Below are positions 1-7,877 of a DNA stretch of 35,544 nucleotides, piece by piece. The notes under the pieces are model-generated. The model ran no database searches. It saw nothing but the letters and a program-made list of their open reading frames with translations, and was not told where the DNA came from. Position 1 is the first letter of the stretch. Each line of letters starts with the position of its first letter. The stretch is taken from assembly GCA_019635575.1 (NCBI GenBank), contig JAHBZF010000024.1, forward strand, positions 1 to 35,544, given 5' to 3'. The DNA comes from Pseudolabrys sp. GTDB lineage: Bacteria; Pseudomonadota; Alphaproteobacteria; Rhizobiales; Xanthobacteraceae. The translations under genes were made by a program, and so were the position numbers.

Positions 1-1
1 G

Positions 2-226
<225 letters not shown>

Positions 227-235
227 CGCCCGCTT

Positions 236-268
236 ATTCCGGGGCCGCGTTTTTGCGCGCCCCGGAAT
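236..268. terminator. Hairpin after the aminotransferase gene
   Basis: A 9-bp perfect inverted repeat (ATTCCGGGG at 236-244 and CCCCGGAAT at 260-268) encloses a loop containing CGCG, five T and GCGCG, which can extend the stem. It begins 9 bases after the stop codon. There is no clear T run on the 3' side, so it is either a weak terminator or a member of the palindromic repeats common in Bradyrhizobium-type genomes. Confidence 0.55.
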
Positions 269-380
269 GACCATCATTGATGCTCTTGACCACCGCGCCA
301 AACTCCTGAGACGATGCGTGCGACGGGCCGGCAACGGTCCAATCACGGCCTGATGCGCCGCCCGCCGCAGGGAGGCGCGC

Positions 381-2462
381 ATGACCACGAACGGCGCTCG
401 TCCGGGCGCACAAACACCCGACGCAAACGGCACGGGTAGCAGGGGTCCACGGTGCATCGCACTGGTGGGCCCGTTCCAGAGCGGCAAGACCACACTGCTT
501 GAAGCGATCCTCGCTCGTACCGGCGCCATCGCGCGCCAGGGTACGGTCGAGGCCGGCTCCACCGTCGGCGACGCCAGCAAGGAAGCGCGTCAGCACAAGA
601 TGAGCGTGGAGCTGTCGGTGGCCACCACGAATTTCATGGGTGACCAGTACACCTTCATCGATTGTCCCGGCTCGATCGAATTCGCGCAGGACATGCGCGC
701 GGTGCTGCCGGTGGTCGACGCGGCCATCGTCGTCTGCGAACTCGACGACAAGAAGCTGCCGCAACTGCAACTGATTTTGCGCGAACTGGAAGAGCAGAAG
801 ATTCCGCGCATCCTGTTCCTCAACAAGATCGACAAGGCGAGCACCGGCGTCGTCGATGCGCTGACGGCGCTGCAGCCGGCCTCGCGCGTCAAACTCGTCA
901 TGCGGCAATTGCCGACCTTCGACGGTGACATCATCACCGGCTTTGTCGATCTCGCGCTGGAGCGCGCTTTTGTCTACAAGGAGGCCGCGCCGTCCGAAGT
1001 GGTGCCGCTCGAAGGCGCAGCGCTCGACACGGAAAAGACCGCGCGCTTCTCAATGCTGGAAACGCTCGCCGATCACGACGACGAGTTGATGGAGCAGTTG
1101 CTGGAAGATATCCAGCCGCCGCGCGACAAGGTGTTTGACGATTTGTCGAAGGAGTTGCGCGAGGGCTTGGTGTGTCCGGTGCTGATCGGCGCGGCGAGCC
1201 GCACCAACGGCGTGCTGCGGCTGATGAAGGCGATCCGCCACGAGGTGAACGGCGTCGCGCAGACCGCGCAACGGCTTGGTGTCGGCGGCGGCGATACCGT
1301 CGCGGTGGTGGTGAAGACGCTGCACACCCAGCACGGCGGCAAGATGTCGATCGCCCGCGTGCTCGCCGGCGAGGCGGGCGACGGCACCACCTTCATCAAT
1401 CAGAAGGGCGACACCGGCCGCGTCTCCGGCGTGTTCAAGTTGTTCGGCCAGCAGACAGAGAAGCGCGGCGCGGCGCAGGCCGGCGAGACGATAGCGTTCG
1501 GCAAGCTCGATCCGGCGCAGACCGGCGATACGCTCTCGACCGGCAAGACCGCGCCGCGGGCGCTCATTCAAGTCGAACCTGTTCCGCCGGTGCTCGGCCT
1601 CGTTCTGGCGGCGGCGGATCGCAAGGACGACGTCAAGCTCGGCCAGGCGCTCAACAAGCTGGTGGAGGAAGATCCTTCGTTGACGCTGGTGCAGAACCCC
1701 GAAACGCACGAGGTGATCCTGCGCGGGCAGGGCGAGATGCAATTACGCGTCGCGACCGAGCGGCTCACCGGACGTTTTGGGGTTGCCGTCAACAGCAGCC
1801 GGCCCAGCGTCGGCTATCGCGAGACGATCCGCAAACCCACATCGGTGCGTGCCCGGCATAAGAAACAGTCCGGCGGACACGGGCAATACGGTGATGTTGT
1901 CGTCGAGATCAAGCCGATGCCGCGCGGCACCGGCTTCGCGTTCGAGGACAAGATCACCGGCGGTGTGGTGCCGCGCAACTATATCCCCTCGGTGGAGGAG
2001 GGCGTGAAGGACGGCCTGACCAAAGGTCCGCTCGGCTTCCCGGTGGTCGATGTTACCGTGGCGCTGGTTGATGGTTCCTATCACAGCGTCGACTCGTCCG
2101 ATCAGGCGTTCCGCATGGCCGGGCGTCTGGCGATGAACGAGGCGTTGCCGCAGTGCCAGCCGGTGCTGCTGGAGCCGATCCATCTGATCGAGATCGCGTG
2201 TCCGTCCGACGCCGCGGCGCGGATGAACGCGATCCTGTCCGGGCGGCGCGCGCAGATCCTCGGCTTCGACACGCGCGAGGGCTGGGATGGCTGGGATGTG
2301 GTGCGGGCGATGATGCCGGAAGCGGAGATCGGCGATCTGATCGTCGAGATCCGTTCGGCCACCGCCGGCGTCGGCAGTTTCAACTCCCGGTTCGAGCACA
2401 TGGCGGAGTTGAGCGGCCGGCCGGCCGATCAGATCGTCTCGGCGCGGAAGGCGGCGGCGTAG
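381..2462 (+). CDS. EF-G-like translational GTPase (FusA2-type paralogue)
   Basis: This 693-residue protein has the full elongation factor G layout: a GTPase domain, a beta-barrel domain II around residues 300-390, and domains III-V to the C terminus. The P-loop is G-P-F-Q-S-G-K-T (30-37), the G3 motif is D-C-P-G (94-97) and the G4 motif is N-K-I-D (148-151). It differs from housekeeping EF-G in two ways. The switch I R-G-I-T-type motif is replaced by an H-K-M-S-V-E sequence near residue 73. The residue after D-x-P-G is Ser98 instead of the catalytic His. It therefore belongs with the EF-G-like paralogues, whose role is not settled, and is unlikely to be the main translocase. The ATG is preceded by a GGGAGG-like ribosome site at about 370. 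A paired palindromic repeat follows the stop. Confidence 0.9.
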   Translation: MTTNGARPGAQTPDANGTGSRGPRCIALVGPFQSGKTTLLEAILARTGAIARQGTVEAGSTVGDASKEARQHKMSVELSVATTNFMGDQYTFIDCPGSIEFAQDMRAVLPVVDAAIVVCELDDKKLPQLQLILRELEEQKIPRILFLNKIDKASTGVVDALTALQPASRVKLVMRQLPTFDGDIITGFVDLALERAFVYKEAAPSEVVPLEGAALDTEKTARFSMLETLADHDDELMEQLLEDIQPPRDKVFDDLSKELREGLVCPVLIGAASRTNGVLRLMKAIRHEVNGVAQTAQRLGVGGGDTVAVVVKTLHTQHGGKMSIARVLAGEAGDGTTFINQKGDTGRVSGVFKLFGQQTEKRGAAQAGETIAFGKLDPAQTGDTLSTGKTAPRALIQVEPVPPVLGLVLAAADRKDDVKLGQALNKLVEEDPSLTLVQNPETHEVILRGQGEMQLRVATERLTGRFGVAVNSSRPSVGYRETIRKPTSVRARHKKQSGGHGQYGDVVVEIKPMPRGTGFAFEDKITGGVVPRNYIPSVEEGVKDGLTKGPLGFPVVDVTVALVDGSYHSVDSSDQAFRMAGRLAMNEALPQCQPVLLEPIHLIEIACPSDAAARMNAILSGRRAQILGFDTREGWDGWDVVRAMMPEAEIGDLIVEIRSATAGVGSFNSRFEHMAELSGRPADQIVSARKAAA

Positions 2463-2476
2463 GATTTCCTCTCTCC

Positions 2477-2558
2477 GTTCACCCCCGCGAAAGCGGGGGT
2501 CCACTCTTTCGGCTTCCTGAATGGCCAAGCGTGGGTCCCCGCTTTCGCGGGGACGAAC
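2477..2558. repeat. Paired palindromic (REP/BIME-like) intergenic element
   Basis: Two hairpins face each other. The first pairs CCCCCGC with GCGGGGG around GAAA (2482-2499). The second pairs GTCCCCGC with GCGGGGAC around TTTC (2535-2554). With flanks, the left half (2477-2504) is a near-perfect reverse complement of the right half (about 2531-2558), so the whole unit is an inverted pair. This is the arrangement of REP/BIME elements, and the CCCGCGAAAGCGGG core is a widespread alphaproteobacterial intergenic palindrome. It may end transcription of the EF-G-like gene or stabilise its 3' end. Confidence 0.85.
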
Positions 2559-2638
2559 GGGAGAGATGCCCTTCCATTCCTCTCCTTCCTCCCTATCTCA
2601 ATCTCCCGCTCTCGACGGTTCTTTGGGAGGCTCCCGCC

Positions 2639-3154
2639 GTGCGCCGTTTCGCCCTGCTGCTCGCTTTGACGCTGCTCGCCATCAACGTTGCGCCCGCGCA
2701 TGCGGCGGATGAGCCCGATCTCATCTTCAAGCGCTCGACGGTGTTCAAGTGGCTGTCGCCGAATGACAAGCTCGCGACCTACGGGCTCGACGATCCGAAC
2801 GTCGAGGGCGTCGCCTGCCATTTCACCGTGCCGGAAAAAGGTGGCTTCAAGGGCTGGATCGGCGTCGCCGAGGAAGTCTCCGACATTTCCCTCTCATGCA
2901 GACAAATCGGGCCGATCAAGATCAAGCAGAAGTTCGAACAGGGCGAGGACGTGTTCCGCCAGCGCCGCTCGCTGTTCTTCAAGAAGATGCAGATCGTGCG
3001 CGGCTGCGACGCGAAGCGCAATGTGCTCGTCTACATGGTCTATTCTGACCGCATTATCGAAGGCTCGCCGAAGAACTCGACCTCGAGCGTGCCGATCATG
3101 CCGTGGGGTGCGGACATTAACGTGCAGAAATGTGCCGACTTCGTGGAAAAATAA
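2639..3154 (+). CDS. creA: CreA family periplasmic protein
   Basis: The product is 171 residues long and matches the full CreA family, a conserved periplasmic protein of unknown biochemical role. A signal peptide is visible: basic M-R-R-F, a leucine/alanine-rich core, then an A-H-A-A-D cleavage site near residue 24. The mature part starts with D-L-I-F-K-R-S-T-V-F-K and contains spaced cysteines (in V-A-C-H-F, S-L-S-C-R, R-G-C-D and Q-K-C-A-D) that could form disulphides. The start is taken as GTG at 2639, because a GGGAGG ribosome site sits 8 bases upstream and this start gives the complete signal peptide. The open frame extends further upstream but would run through the palindromic repeat. 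The stop codon abuts the stop of the convergent cyclase gene with no spacing. Confidence 0.9.
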   Translation: MRRFALLLALTLLAINVAPAHAADEPDLIFKRSTVFKWLSPNDKLATYGLDDPNVEGVACHFTVPEKGGFKGWIGVAEEVSDISLSCRQIGPIKIKQKFEQGEDVFRQRRSLFFKKMQIVRGCDAKRNVLVYMVYSDRIIEGSPKNSTSSVPIMPWGADINVQKCADFVEK

Positions 3155-3931
3155 TTACGCGTCGATGATCGCCACCGCGCGGGTCCAGCCGGCCGAGCCG
3201 GCTTTGACCTTCACCGGAAAGCAGCTCACCTGAAAGCCGGTCGCCGGCAGCGCTTCGAGATTGTGCAGCTTCTCGATGTGGCAATAGCCGATCTCGCGGC
3301 CGGCGCGGTGGCCTTCCCAGATCAGCTTTGCGTCGTGCGTCTGCGCATATCGCGCCTTGGTGTGCACGAACGGCGCGTCCCAACTCCACCCATCGGTGCC
3401 GGTGATGCGCACGCCGCGCTCCAGCAGATAGAGCGTCGCCTCGCGGCCCATGCCGCAGCCGCTCGCCACATAATCCGGCTGCCCATAGCGCGCGCCGGCG
3501 CGGGTGTTCACCAGCACGATCTCCAGCGGTGACAGTGTGTGGCCGATCCGCTTCAATTCAGCCTCGACATCCTTCGCCGTCGCCACATAGCCGTCGGCGA
3601 GATGCCGGAAGTCGAGCTTCACGCCGGGCTGGAAGCACCAGTCGAGCGGCACCTCGTCGATAGTGATGGCGCGCTTGCCGCCATCCATCGTCGAGGCGAA
3701 GTGATACGGCGCGTCGAGATGCGTGGTGCAATGGGTCGAGAGTTTGATCCATTCGATCGCCCACCCCTCGCGGTCGGGCAGATCGTCGACACTGAGGCCA
3801 GGGAAGAACGAAGTCACTTCCGCGGCGGTCTGCTGGTGGTCGCGATACTCGATCTGCGGGCCATAGCCCGGCGGATCGGCATGCACGGTGTTTTCCAGCG
3901 GAACGGAGATATCGACGATCCGGCGCGGCAT
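3155..3931 (-). CDS. Cyclase-family metal-dependent hydrolase (kynurenine formamidase/isatin hydrolase fold)
   Basis: This 258-residue protein belongs to the cyclase/kynurenine formamidase superfamily, whose members hydrolyse amide or lactam bonds with a bound divalent metal. The signature H-C-T-T-H-L-D-A-P-Y-H lies at residues 67-77 and fits the family motif HxGTHxDxPxH with one change at the G position. The N terminus I-V-D-I-S-V-P-L is the usual first strand. The ATG at 3931 is preferred over the longer frame to 4048 because family homology begins exactly there. It is a single gene, convergent with creA and divergent from the DUF1330 gene. The substrate cannot be read from the sequence; kynurenine formamidase is less likely in this catabolic setting than a hydrolase of a cyclic intermediate. 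Confidence 0.85.
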   Translation of the reverse strand: MPRRIVDISVPLENTVHADPPGYGPQIEYRDHQQTAAEVTSFFPGLSVDDLPDREGWAIEWIKLSTHCTTHLDAPYHFASTMDGGKRAITIDEVPLDWCFQPGVKLDFRHLADGYVATAKDVEAELKRIGHTLSPLEIVLVNTRAGARYGQPDYVASGCGMGREATLYLLERGVRITGTDGWSWDAPFVHTKARYAQTHDAKLIWEGHRAGREIGYCHIEKLHNLEALPATGFQVSCFPVKVKAGSAGWTRAVAIIDA

Positions 3932-4080
3932 GGCCTTGGTCCTCTTGTCATGAGCGCGGCGCAGCCCACGGTCGCAGCGTCGCTCTTGCACTGGCCCGCA
4001 AGGCCCGCATGATCGGTAGCAGGTTAAAGCGGTCGTTTGCCGGGGCAAGCCGGCGCGGCCTCATCGTGGGAGTGTACCGC

Positions 4081-4383
4081 ATGCCGGCCTACTGGATCGC
4101 CCGTTCCCGGATCAACGAGCCTGTCGCCTACAAGCGCTACACCGATCAGGTGCCGGGCATCATCGCCAAATTCGGCGGCAAGGTGCTGGCACGCGGCGGT
4201 CGCTACGAGATCATGGAAGGGCCGGAGACATTCCAGCGTTTCGTGATCATCGAGTTTCCCACCTTCGAGCAGGGCGTCGCCTGTTTCCGTTCGCCGGACT
4301 ATGTCGCGGCCGCTGCCCACCGGCGCGGCGGGGCGGGCGAGGTGGAGACGGTGATGCTGGAGGCGGGCGAGTTCACCAAATAG
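4081..4383 (+). CDS. DUF1330 domain protein
   Basis: This 100-residue protein is a complete DUF1330 member, a small ferredoxin-like alpha/beta fold of unknown function that often stands beside catabolic genes. Family landmarks are the start P-A-Y-W-I-A-R, the Y-K-R-Y segment, and G-G-K-V-L-A-R-G-G followed by E-I-M-E-G. The C-terminal half has the usual F-P-T-F-E-Q and S-P-D-Y pieces. The ATG at 4081 is chosen because a GGGAG ribosome site lies about 8 bases upstream and domain homology starts at residue 2; an in-frame ATG at 4009 would add 24 residues unlike the family. It stands alone, with 118 bases before the next gene. No catalytic function is assigned. Confidence 0.85.
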   Translation: MPAYWIARSRINEPVAYKRYTDQVPGIIAKFGGKVLARGGRYEIMEGPETFQRFVIIEFPTFEQGVACFRSPDYVAAAAHRRGGAGEVETVMLEAGEFTK

Positions 4384-4501
4384 CGCGCGCCATATAACCG
4401 GGGTCAAATCCCGCTTTGTGTGCAGCGCGGTAGCCCTAGCATGGCCGCGCGAAACTCGCCTAGGATAACCAAAAAACAAATCACATATGGGAGGACGTCG
4501 A

Positions 4502-5773
4502 ATGGTGAAGACCAAGCGGAGTTTTCTATTGAGTGCGGCCGTGGCGGCATCTGCTGTCGCGGCTTTTTCTTTGTCCGCTGATCCCGCGGCGGCGCAGAGC
4601 AAGGAGCCGATCAAGATCGGCTACAGCATGGCGATGACCGGCGGTCTTGGACCGAACGGCAAGTCCGCGTTGCTCGCGCACAAGATCTGGGAAGAGGACA
4701 CCAACGCCAAGGGTGGTCTGCTCGGCAGACCGGTGAAGCTTGTCTATTACGACGACCAGAGCAACCCGTCGACGGTGCCGGGCATCTATACGAAGCTGCT
4801 GGACATCGACAAAGTCGATCTGGTGATCGGCGGCTACGCGACGGCGATGCTGGCGCCGGCGATGCCGATCATCATGCAGCGGAACAAGCTGTTCATCGGT
4901 CTGCTCGGCCTCGGCGTCAACACCGAGTTCAAATACGACAAATATTTCGCGATGATCCCATCCGGCCCGAACCCGAAGCCGGCGTTCACCGAGGGCTTCG
5001 TCGAAGCGGCGATGAAGCAAAATCCGAAGCCGACCACGGTGGCGATCGTCGCCGCCGATCAGGAGTTTTCGCGCAATGCCTCGGATGGTGCGCGTGAGAA
5101 CGTGAAGAAGGCCGGTCTCAAGATCGTCTACGACAAGAGCTATCCGCCTTCGACCACCGATTTCTCGCCGATCGTGCGGGCGATCGCCGCGACCAATCCG
5201 GATCTGGTCATCGTCTGCTCGTATCCGCCGGATTCGGTCGGCATCGTGCGCGCGGTGAACGAGATCGGTTTCAAGCCGAAGATGATCGGCGGCGCCATGG
5301 TCGGCCCGCAGAACACCTCGATGAAGGCGCAGCTCGGGCCGTTGCTCAATGGCTTCGTCAACTACGAGACTTACATCCCCGCGCCGAAGCTGAACTTCCC
5401 CGGCGTCGCCGACATGCTGAAGAAGTACCAGGACCGCGCCAAGGCCGAGGGTGTCGATCCGTTCGGCTATTACATGGGTACGCTCGCCTATGCACAGCTT
5501 CAGGTGCTCGGCCAGGCGATCGAGAACACCAAGGGTCTCGACGACAAGAAGCTCGCGGAGAACATTCATTCCGCGACGTTCAAGACCGTGATGGGCGACG
5601 TGAAGTTCGACAAGACCGGCGAGTGGGCCACCTCGCGCGTGCTGCAGGTCCAGTTCCGCAACATCAAGGGCAATGCGGTGGATCAGTTCAAGGGCACGGA
5701 TACGCAGGTCGTCATCGCGCCGTCCGGCTTCGCGTCGGGCGATCTTGTCTATCCATACGAGAAGGCGAAGTGA
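4502..5773 (+). CDS. Periplasmic substrate-binding protein of a branched-chain amino-acid-type ABC transporter (copy 1)
   Basis: This 423-residue protein is a type I periplasmic binding protein of the LivK/HAAT family. A signal peptide (M-V-K-T-K-R-S then an alanine-rich core) ends near P-A-A-A-Q at about residue 32. The mature protein opens with I-K-I-G-Y-S-M-A-M-T-G-G and then has the G-G-L-L-G-R-P-V-K-L-V-Y-Y-D-D-Q-S-N-P segment of this family. It should bind a small carboxylate, amino acid or aromatic acid and deliver it to the LivHM permease encoded at 7.9-9.8 kb. GGGAGGA at 4489-4495, six bases before the ATG, fixes the start at 4502 and not at the ATG at 4487 that overlaps that site. 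It is clearly paralogous to the protein at 10043-11311, sharing T-V-P-G-I-Y-T-K-L and S-Y-P-P-S-T. Confidence 0.93.
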   Translation: MVKTKRSFLLSAAVAASAVAAFSLSADPAAAQSKEPIKIGYSMAMTGGLGPNGKSALLAHKIWEEDTNAKGGLLGRPVKLVYYDDQSNPSTVPGIYTKLLDIDKVDLVIGGYATAMLAPAMPIIMQRNKLFIGLLGLGVNTEFKYDKYFAMIPSGPNPKPAFTEGFVEAAMKQNPKPTTVAIVAADQEFSRNASDGARENVKKAGLKIVYDKSYPPSTTDFSPIVRAIAATNPDLVIVCSYPPDSVGIVRAVNEIGFKPKMIGGAMVGPQNTSMKAQLGPLLNGFVNYETYIPAPKLNFPGVADMLKKYQDRAKAEGVDPFGYYMGTLAYAQLQVLGQAIENTKGLDDKKLAENIHSATFKTVMGDVKFDKTGEWATSRVLQVQFRNIKGNAVDQFKGTDTQVVIAPSGFASGDLVYPYEKAK

Positions 5774-5797
5774 ACGCCGGCTAGATGTTGAAAGCGA

Positions 5798-5830
5798 CAC
5801 CGTGCGGGGCATTTCCCGCACGGTGCTTTT
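5798..5830 (+). terminator. Intrinsic terminator after the first binding-protein gene
   Basis: An 11-bp perfect GC-rich stem (CACCGTGCGGG at 5798-5808, CCCGCACGGTG at 5815-5825) with a 6-base loop is followed by C and four T. It lies 24 bases after the stop codon and directly before the ribosome site of the next gene on the same strand. It may leave the binding protein strongly expressed while letting some transcripts through to the VOC gene. Confidence 0.8.
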
Positions 5831-5846
5831 GAGAGGAGAACGAGCG

Positions 5847-6323
5847 ATGCAGGTCACGGGTCTGTTTCATCTGGCGATCAAGACCGCCGATCTCGATGCG
5901 ACCATTGCGTTCTATACGCAGGTGCTCGGCCTGACCCTGGCGCCGCGCCCTAACTTCGGCTTTCCCGGTGCCTGGCTCGCGGTCAAGGACGGTCCGGCGA
6001 TCATCCATGTCTATGCCGGTTCGCCGGCGATGGTGGACGGCAAATTTCCGCACGGCACCGGTGCCGTCGATCATTTGAGCCTGATGGTGAAAGGCTGGGA
6101 CGACTGCCGCGCTCGCATCGAGACGACTGGCCGTCCTTGGCGTGAGCAGATCGTGCCGGGCACCAATCTCTGGCAGATCTTCGTCAACGATCCGAGCGGC
6201 CTGCTGCTCGAACTCACCTTCGACGGCGATCAGGAGGGCCGGCCGCGTCCCGATATCGCGCCGGAGCGGCAATACATGGCCGGCAAGCAGTTCGACGGTT
6301 TGCGGAAGAAAGAGCCGGCTTGA
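5847..6323 (+). CDS. VOC superfamily protein (glyoxalase/extradiol dioxygenase fold)
   Basis: The product is 158 residues, the usual length for a single-unit VOC protein built from two paired beta-alpha-beta-beta-beta modules. The first module opens with F-H-L-A-I-K-T-A-D-L-D-A-T-I-A-F-Y. The second carries D-H-L-S-L-M-V and ends with L-L-L-E-L-T-F. The two His and the Glu in these three strands occupy the usual metal-ligand positions, so a divalent metal site is likely. The ATG at 5847 has a GAGAGGAG ribosome site and begins at the conserved first strand; the frame upstream runs back through the terminator and the previous gene. It follows the binding-protein gene by 73 bases. The reaction is unknown: VOC proteins include lyases, isomerases, epimerases and ring-cleaving dioxygenases. 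Confidence 0.85.
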   Translation: MQVTGLFHLAIKTADLDATIAFYTQVLGLTLAPRPNFGFPGAWLAVKDGPAIIHVYAGSPAMVDGKFPHGTGAVDHLSLMVKGWDDCRARIETTGRPWREQIVPGTNLWQIFVNDPSGLLLELTFDGDQEGRPRPDIAPERQYMAGKQFDGLRKKEPA

Positions 6324-6345
6324 TCGGCAGGTCACGGCGCCGCCC

Positions 6346-6390
6346 CATGGTTCGAGACGGCTCGCAAGCGCGAGCCTCTTCACCATGAGG
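6346..6390. repeat. Palindromic intergenic repeat between convergent genes
   Basis: An extended imperfect palindrome runs from CATGGTTCGAGAC to CTCTTCACCATGAGG. At its centre is a 7-bp perfect stem, GGCTCGC at 6359-6365 and GCGAGCC at 6370-6376, with loop AAGC. The CATGGTTCGAGACG...CACCATGAGG frame resembles a recurrent Bradyrhizobium-type intergenic repeat. It sits between the convergent VOC and livF genes, where it can act as a two-way terminator. Confidence 0.75.
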
Positions 6391-6397
6391 CTTCCGC

Positions 6398-7129
6398 TCA
6401 CAGCCCGAGATAGAACTTCTTGATCAGATCGTTGTTGTTGAGGTCGGCGGCGCTTTCGCCGGAGTAGGCGATCTTGCCATGCACGATCACATAGCCGCGG
6501 TCGGCGATGCGGATCGCCTGATTGAAGTTCTGCTCGGCCATCAGCACGGTAAGCTGATAGCTGTCCTTCAGTTCCTTGATCTTGTCGATGGTGCGGCTCA
6601 CCAGGATCGGCGCGAGACCGACCGAGGGTTCGTCCACCAGCAGGATCTTCGGCGCGGTCATCAGCGCGCGGCCAAGCGCCACCATCTGCTGTTCGCCGCC
6701 CGACATCGAGCCGGCGAGCTGCGACTTGCGCTCGGCGAGCCGCGGGAAGCACTCGTAGCAGAAGTCGAGATTGCGCTTGAGCTCCTGCCGCGCCTTGGGG
6801 CGGAACGCGCCGAGCAGCAGGTTCTCCTCGACCGACAGGCGCGGGAACAGGCGGCGGCCCTCCGGCACGATGCCGATACCGAGATTGACGATCTCCTCGG
6901 TGGTCATGCCGATCAGGTTGTGGGTCTGCCCGTCGATCTCGGCGGTCAGCGTGCCGGCGGTCGGCCGGATCATGCCGAGGATGCAGCGGATCAGCGTGGT
7001 CTTGCCGTTGCCGTTGGTGCCGAGCAGCACCGCGGTTTCGCCGGACGGCACCTTCATCGACACGTCGTGCAGGACGTGGACCGCGCCGTAGCCGGCATGG
7101 ATGCCGGAGAGTGTGAGACTATTGCCCAA
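6398..7129 (-). CDS. livF: Liv-type ABC transporter ATPase, LivF
   Basis: This 243-residue ABC ATPase has the compact size and sequence of LivF. The Walker A motif is G-T-N-G-N-G-K-T (37-44), the signature is M-S-G-G-E-Q-Q-M, and Walker B is I-L-L-V-D-E-P-S-V-G-L. The N terminus L-T-L-S-G-I-H-A-G-Y-G is also typical. With LivG it powers import of the solute bound by the periplasmic protein. The start codon appears to be TTG at 7129, preceded by GAGGG six bases away, and it overlaps the end of livG by 11 bases, suggesting translational coupling. It is the last gene of livH-livM-livG-livF and ends next to a palindromic repeat. Confidence 0.93.
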   Translation of the reverse strand: MGNSLTLSGIHAGYGAVHVLHDVSMKVPSGETAVLLGTNGNGKTTLIRCILGMIRPTAGTLTAEIDGQTHNLIGMTTEEIVNLGIGIVPEGRRLFPRLSVEENLLLGAFRPKARQELKRNLDFCYECFPRLAERKSQLAGSMSGGEQQMVALGRALMTAPKILLVDEPSVGLAPILVSRTIDKIKELKDSYQLTVLMAEQNFNQAIRIADRGYVIVHGKIAYSGESAADLNNNDLIKKFYLGL

Positions 7130-7877
7130 GGTAAGCCCTCTCGACCTCGGGGTTGCGGATGACGTCGTCCGGCTTGCCGTCGGCGATCTTCTTGCCGGAG
7201 ACGAGCACCACCAGACGCTGCGAGAAGGTCATCACCGCGCGCATGATGTGCTCGATCATGATGATGGTGATGCCGCTCTCGTTGAGCCTGATCAGCATCT
7301 CGACGATCTCGCCGACCTCGCTGTCGGACAGGCCGGCCATGGATTCGTCGGCGATCAGCAGCTTCGGGTCCGCCGCCATGGCGCGCGCCAGTTCGAGCTT
7401 GCGCATCTCGATCTGGGTGAGGTCCTTCGGCGACTTGTTGATCTTGGCGCCGAGCCCGACGGAGTTCGCAAGCTCGATGCAGCGTGCATCCGCTTCCTCG
7501 ATCGTCAGGTGCCGGCCACGCCGCGTATGCACCGCGTAGAGCAGCGGCACGCGCAGATTGTCGGCGACGCTCATGGTCACGAACGGTCGCGGCAACTGGA
7601 ACGAGCGGGCAATGCCCCGATAGGTGCGTTCGTGCGATTCCAGTTTGTTGAGGCTCTGGCCATCGAAGCGCACCGTGCCGGTCTCGTTGTGCAGGGTGCC
7701 GCAGATGCAGTTGACCAGCGTCGATTTGCCGGACCCGTTCGGGCCGATCAGGCCGACGCGTTCGCCCTGCGCGACCGAGAGGTTGACGCCGTCGAGCGCG
7801 ATGAAGCCGCCGAAGCGTTTGCCGACGCCCTCGACCTCGAGCAGCGCGCCGCCGGTGGGGGACACAGCCGTCATCAT
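7119..7877 (-). CDS. livG: Liv-type ABC transporter ATPase, LivG
   Basis: This 252-residue ATPase is the LivG partner. Walker A is G-P-N-G-S-G-K-S (45-52) and Walker B is L-L-I-A-D-E (173-178). The C-terminal part has the LivG-type helix and ends with A-Y-L-G-Q. The region where L-S-G-G-Q is expected reads D-L-T-Q-I-E-M-R-K-L-E-L-A-R-A, so the canonical glycines are missing while the following R-K-L-E-L-A-R-A helix is kept. Other LivG-type ATPases also have degenerate signatures, so it may still work when paired with the intact LivF. Its ATG overlaps the livM stop by four bases and its end overlaps livF by 11, as expected in a tight operon. Confidence 0.92.
   Translation of the reverse strand: MMTAVSPTGGALLEVEGVGKRFGGFIALDGVNLSVAQGERVGLIGPNGSGKSTLVNCICGTLHNETGTVRFDGQSLNKLESHERTYRGIARSFQLPRPFVTMSVADNLRVPLLYAVHTRRGRHLTIEEADARCIELANSVGLGAKINKSPKDLTQIEMRKLELARAMAADPKLLIADESMAGLSDSEVGEIVEMLIRLNESGITIIMIEHIMRAVMTFSQRLVVLVSGKKIADGKPDDVIRNPEVERAYLGQ

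Noticed and set aside
3932-4080. N-terminal extensions of the cyclase (to 4048) and of the DUF1330 protein (from 4009)
   Set aside because: These would make the two divergent genes overlap, and neither extension matches its family; the shorter starts agree with the domain boundaries.
4526-5857. Long leftward open frame (443 codons) antisense to the first binding-protein gene
   Set aside because: The translation is rich in Arg, His and Asp with no domain pattern, as expected from the complement of GC-rich codons. The sense frame encodes a clear family member.
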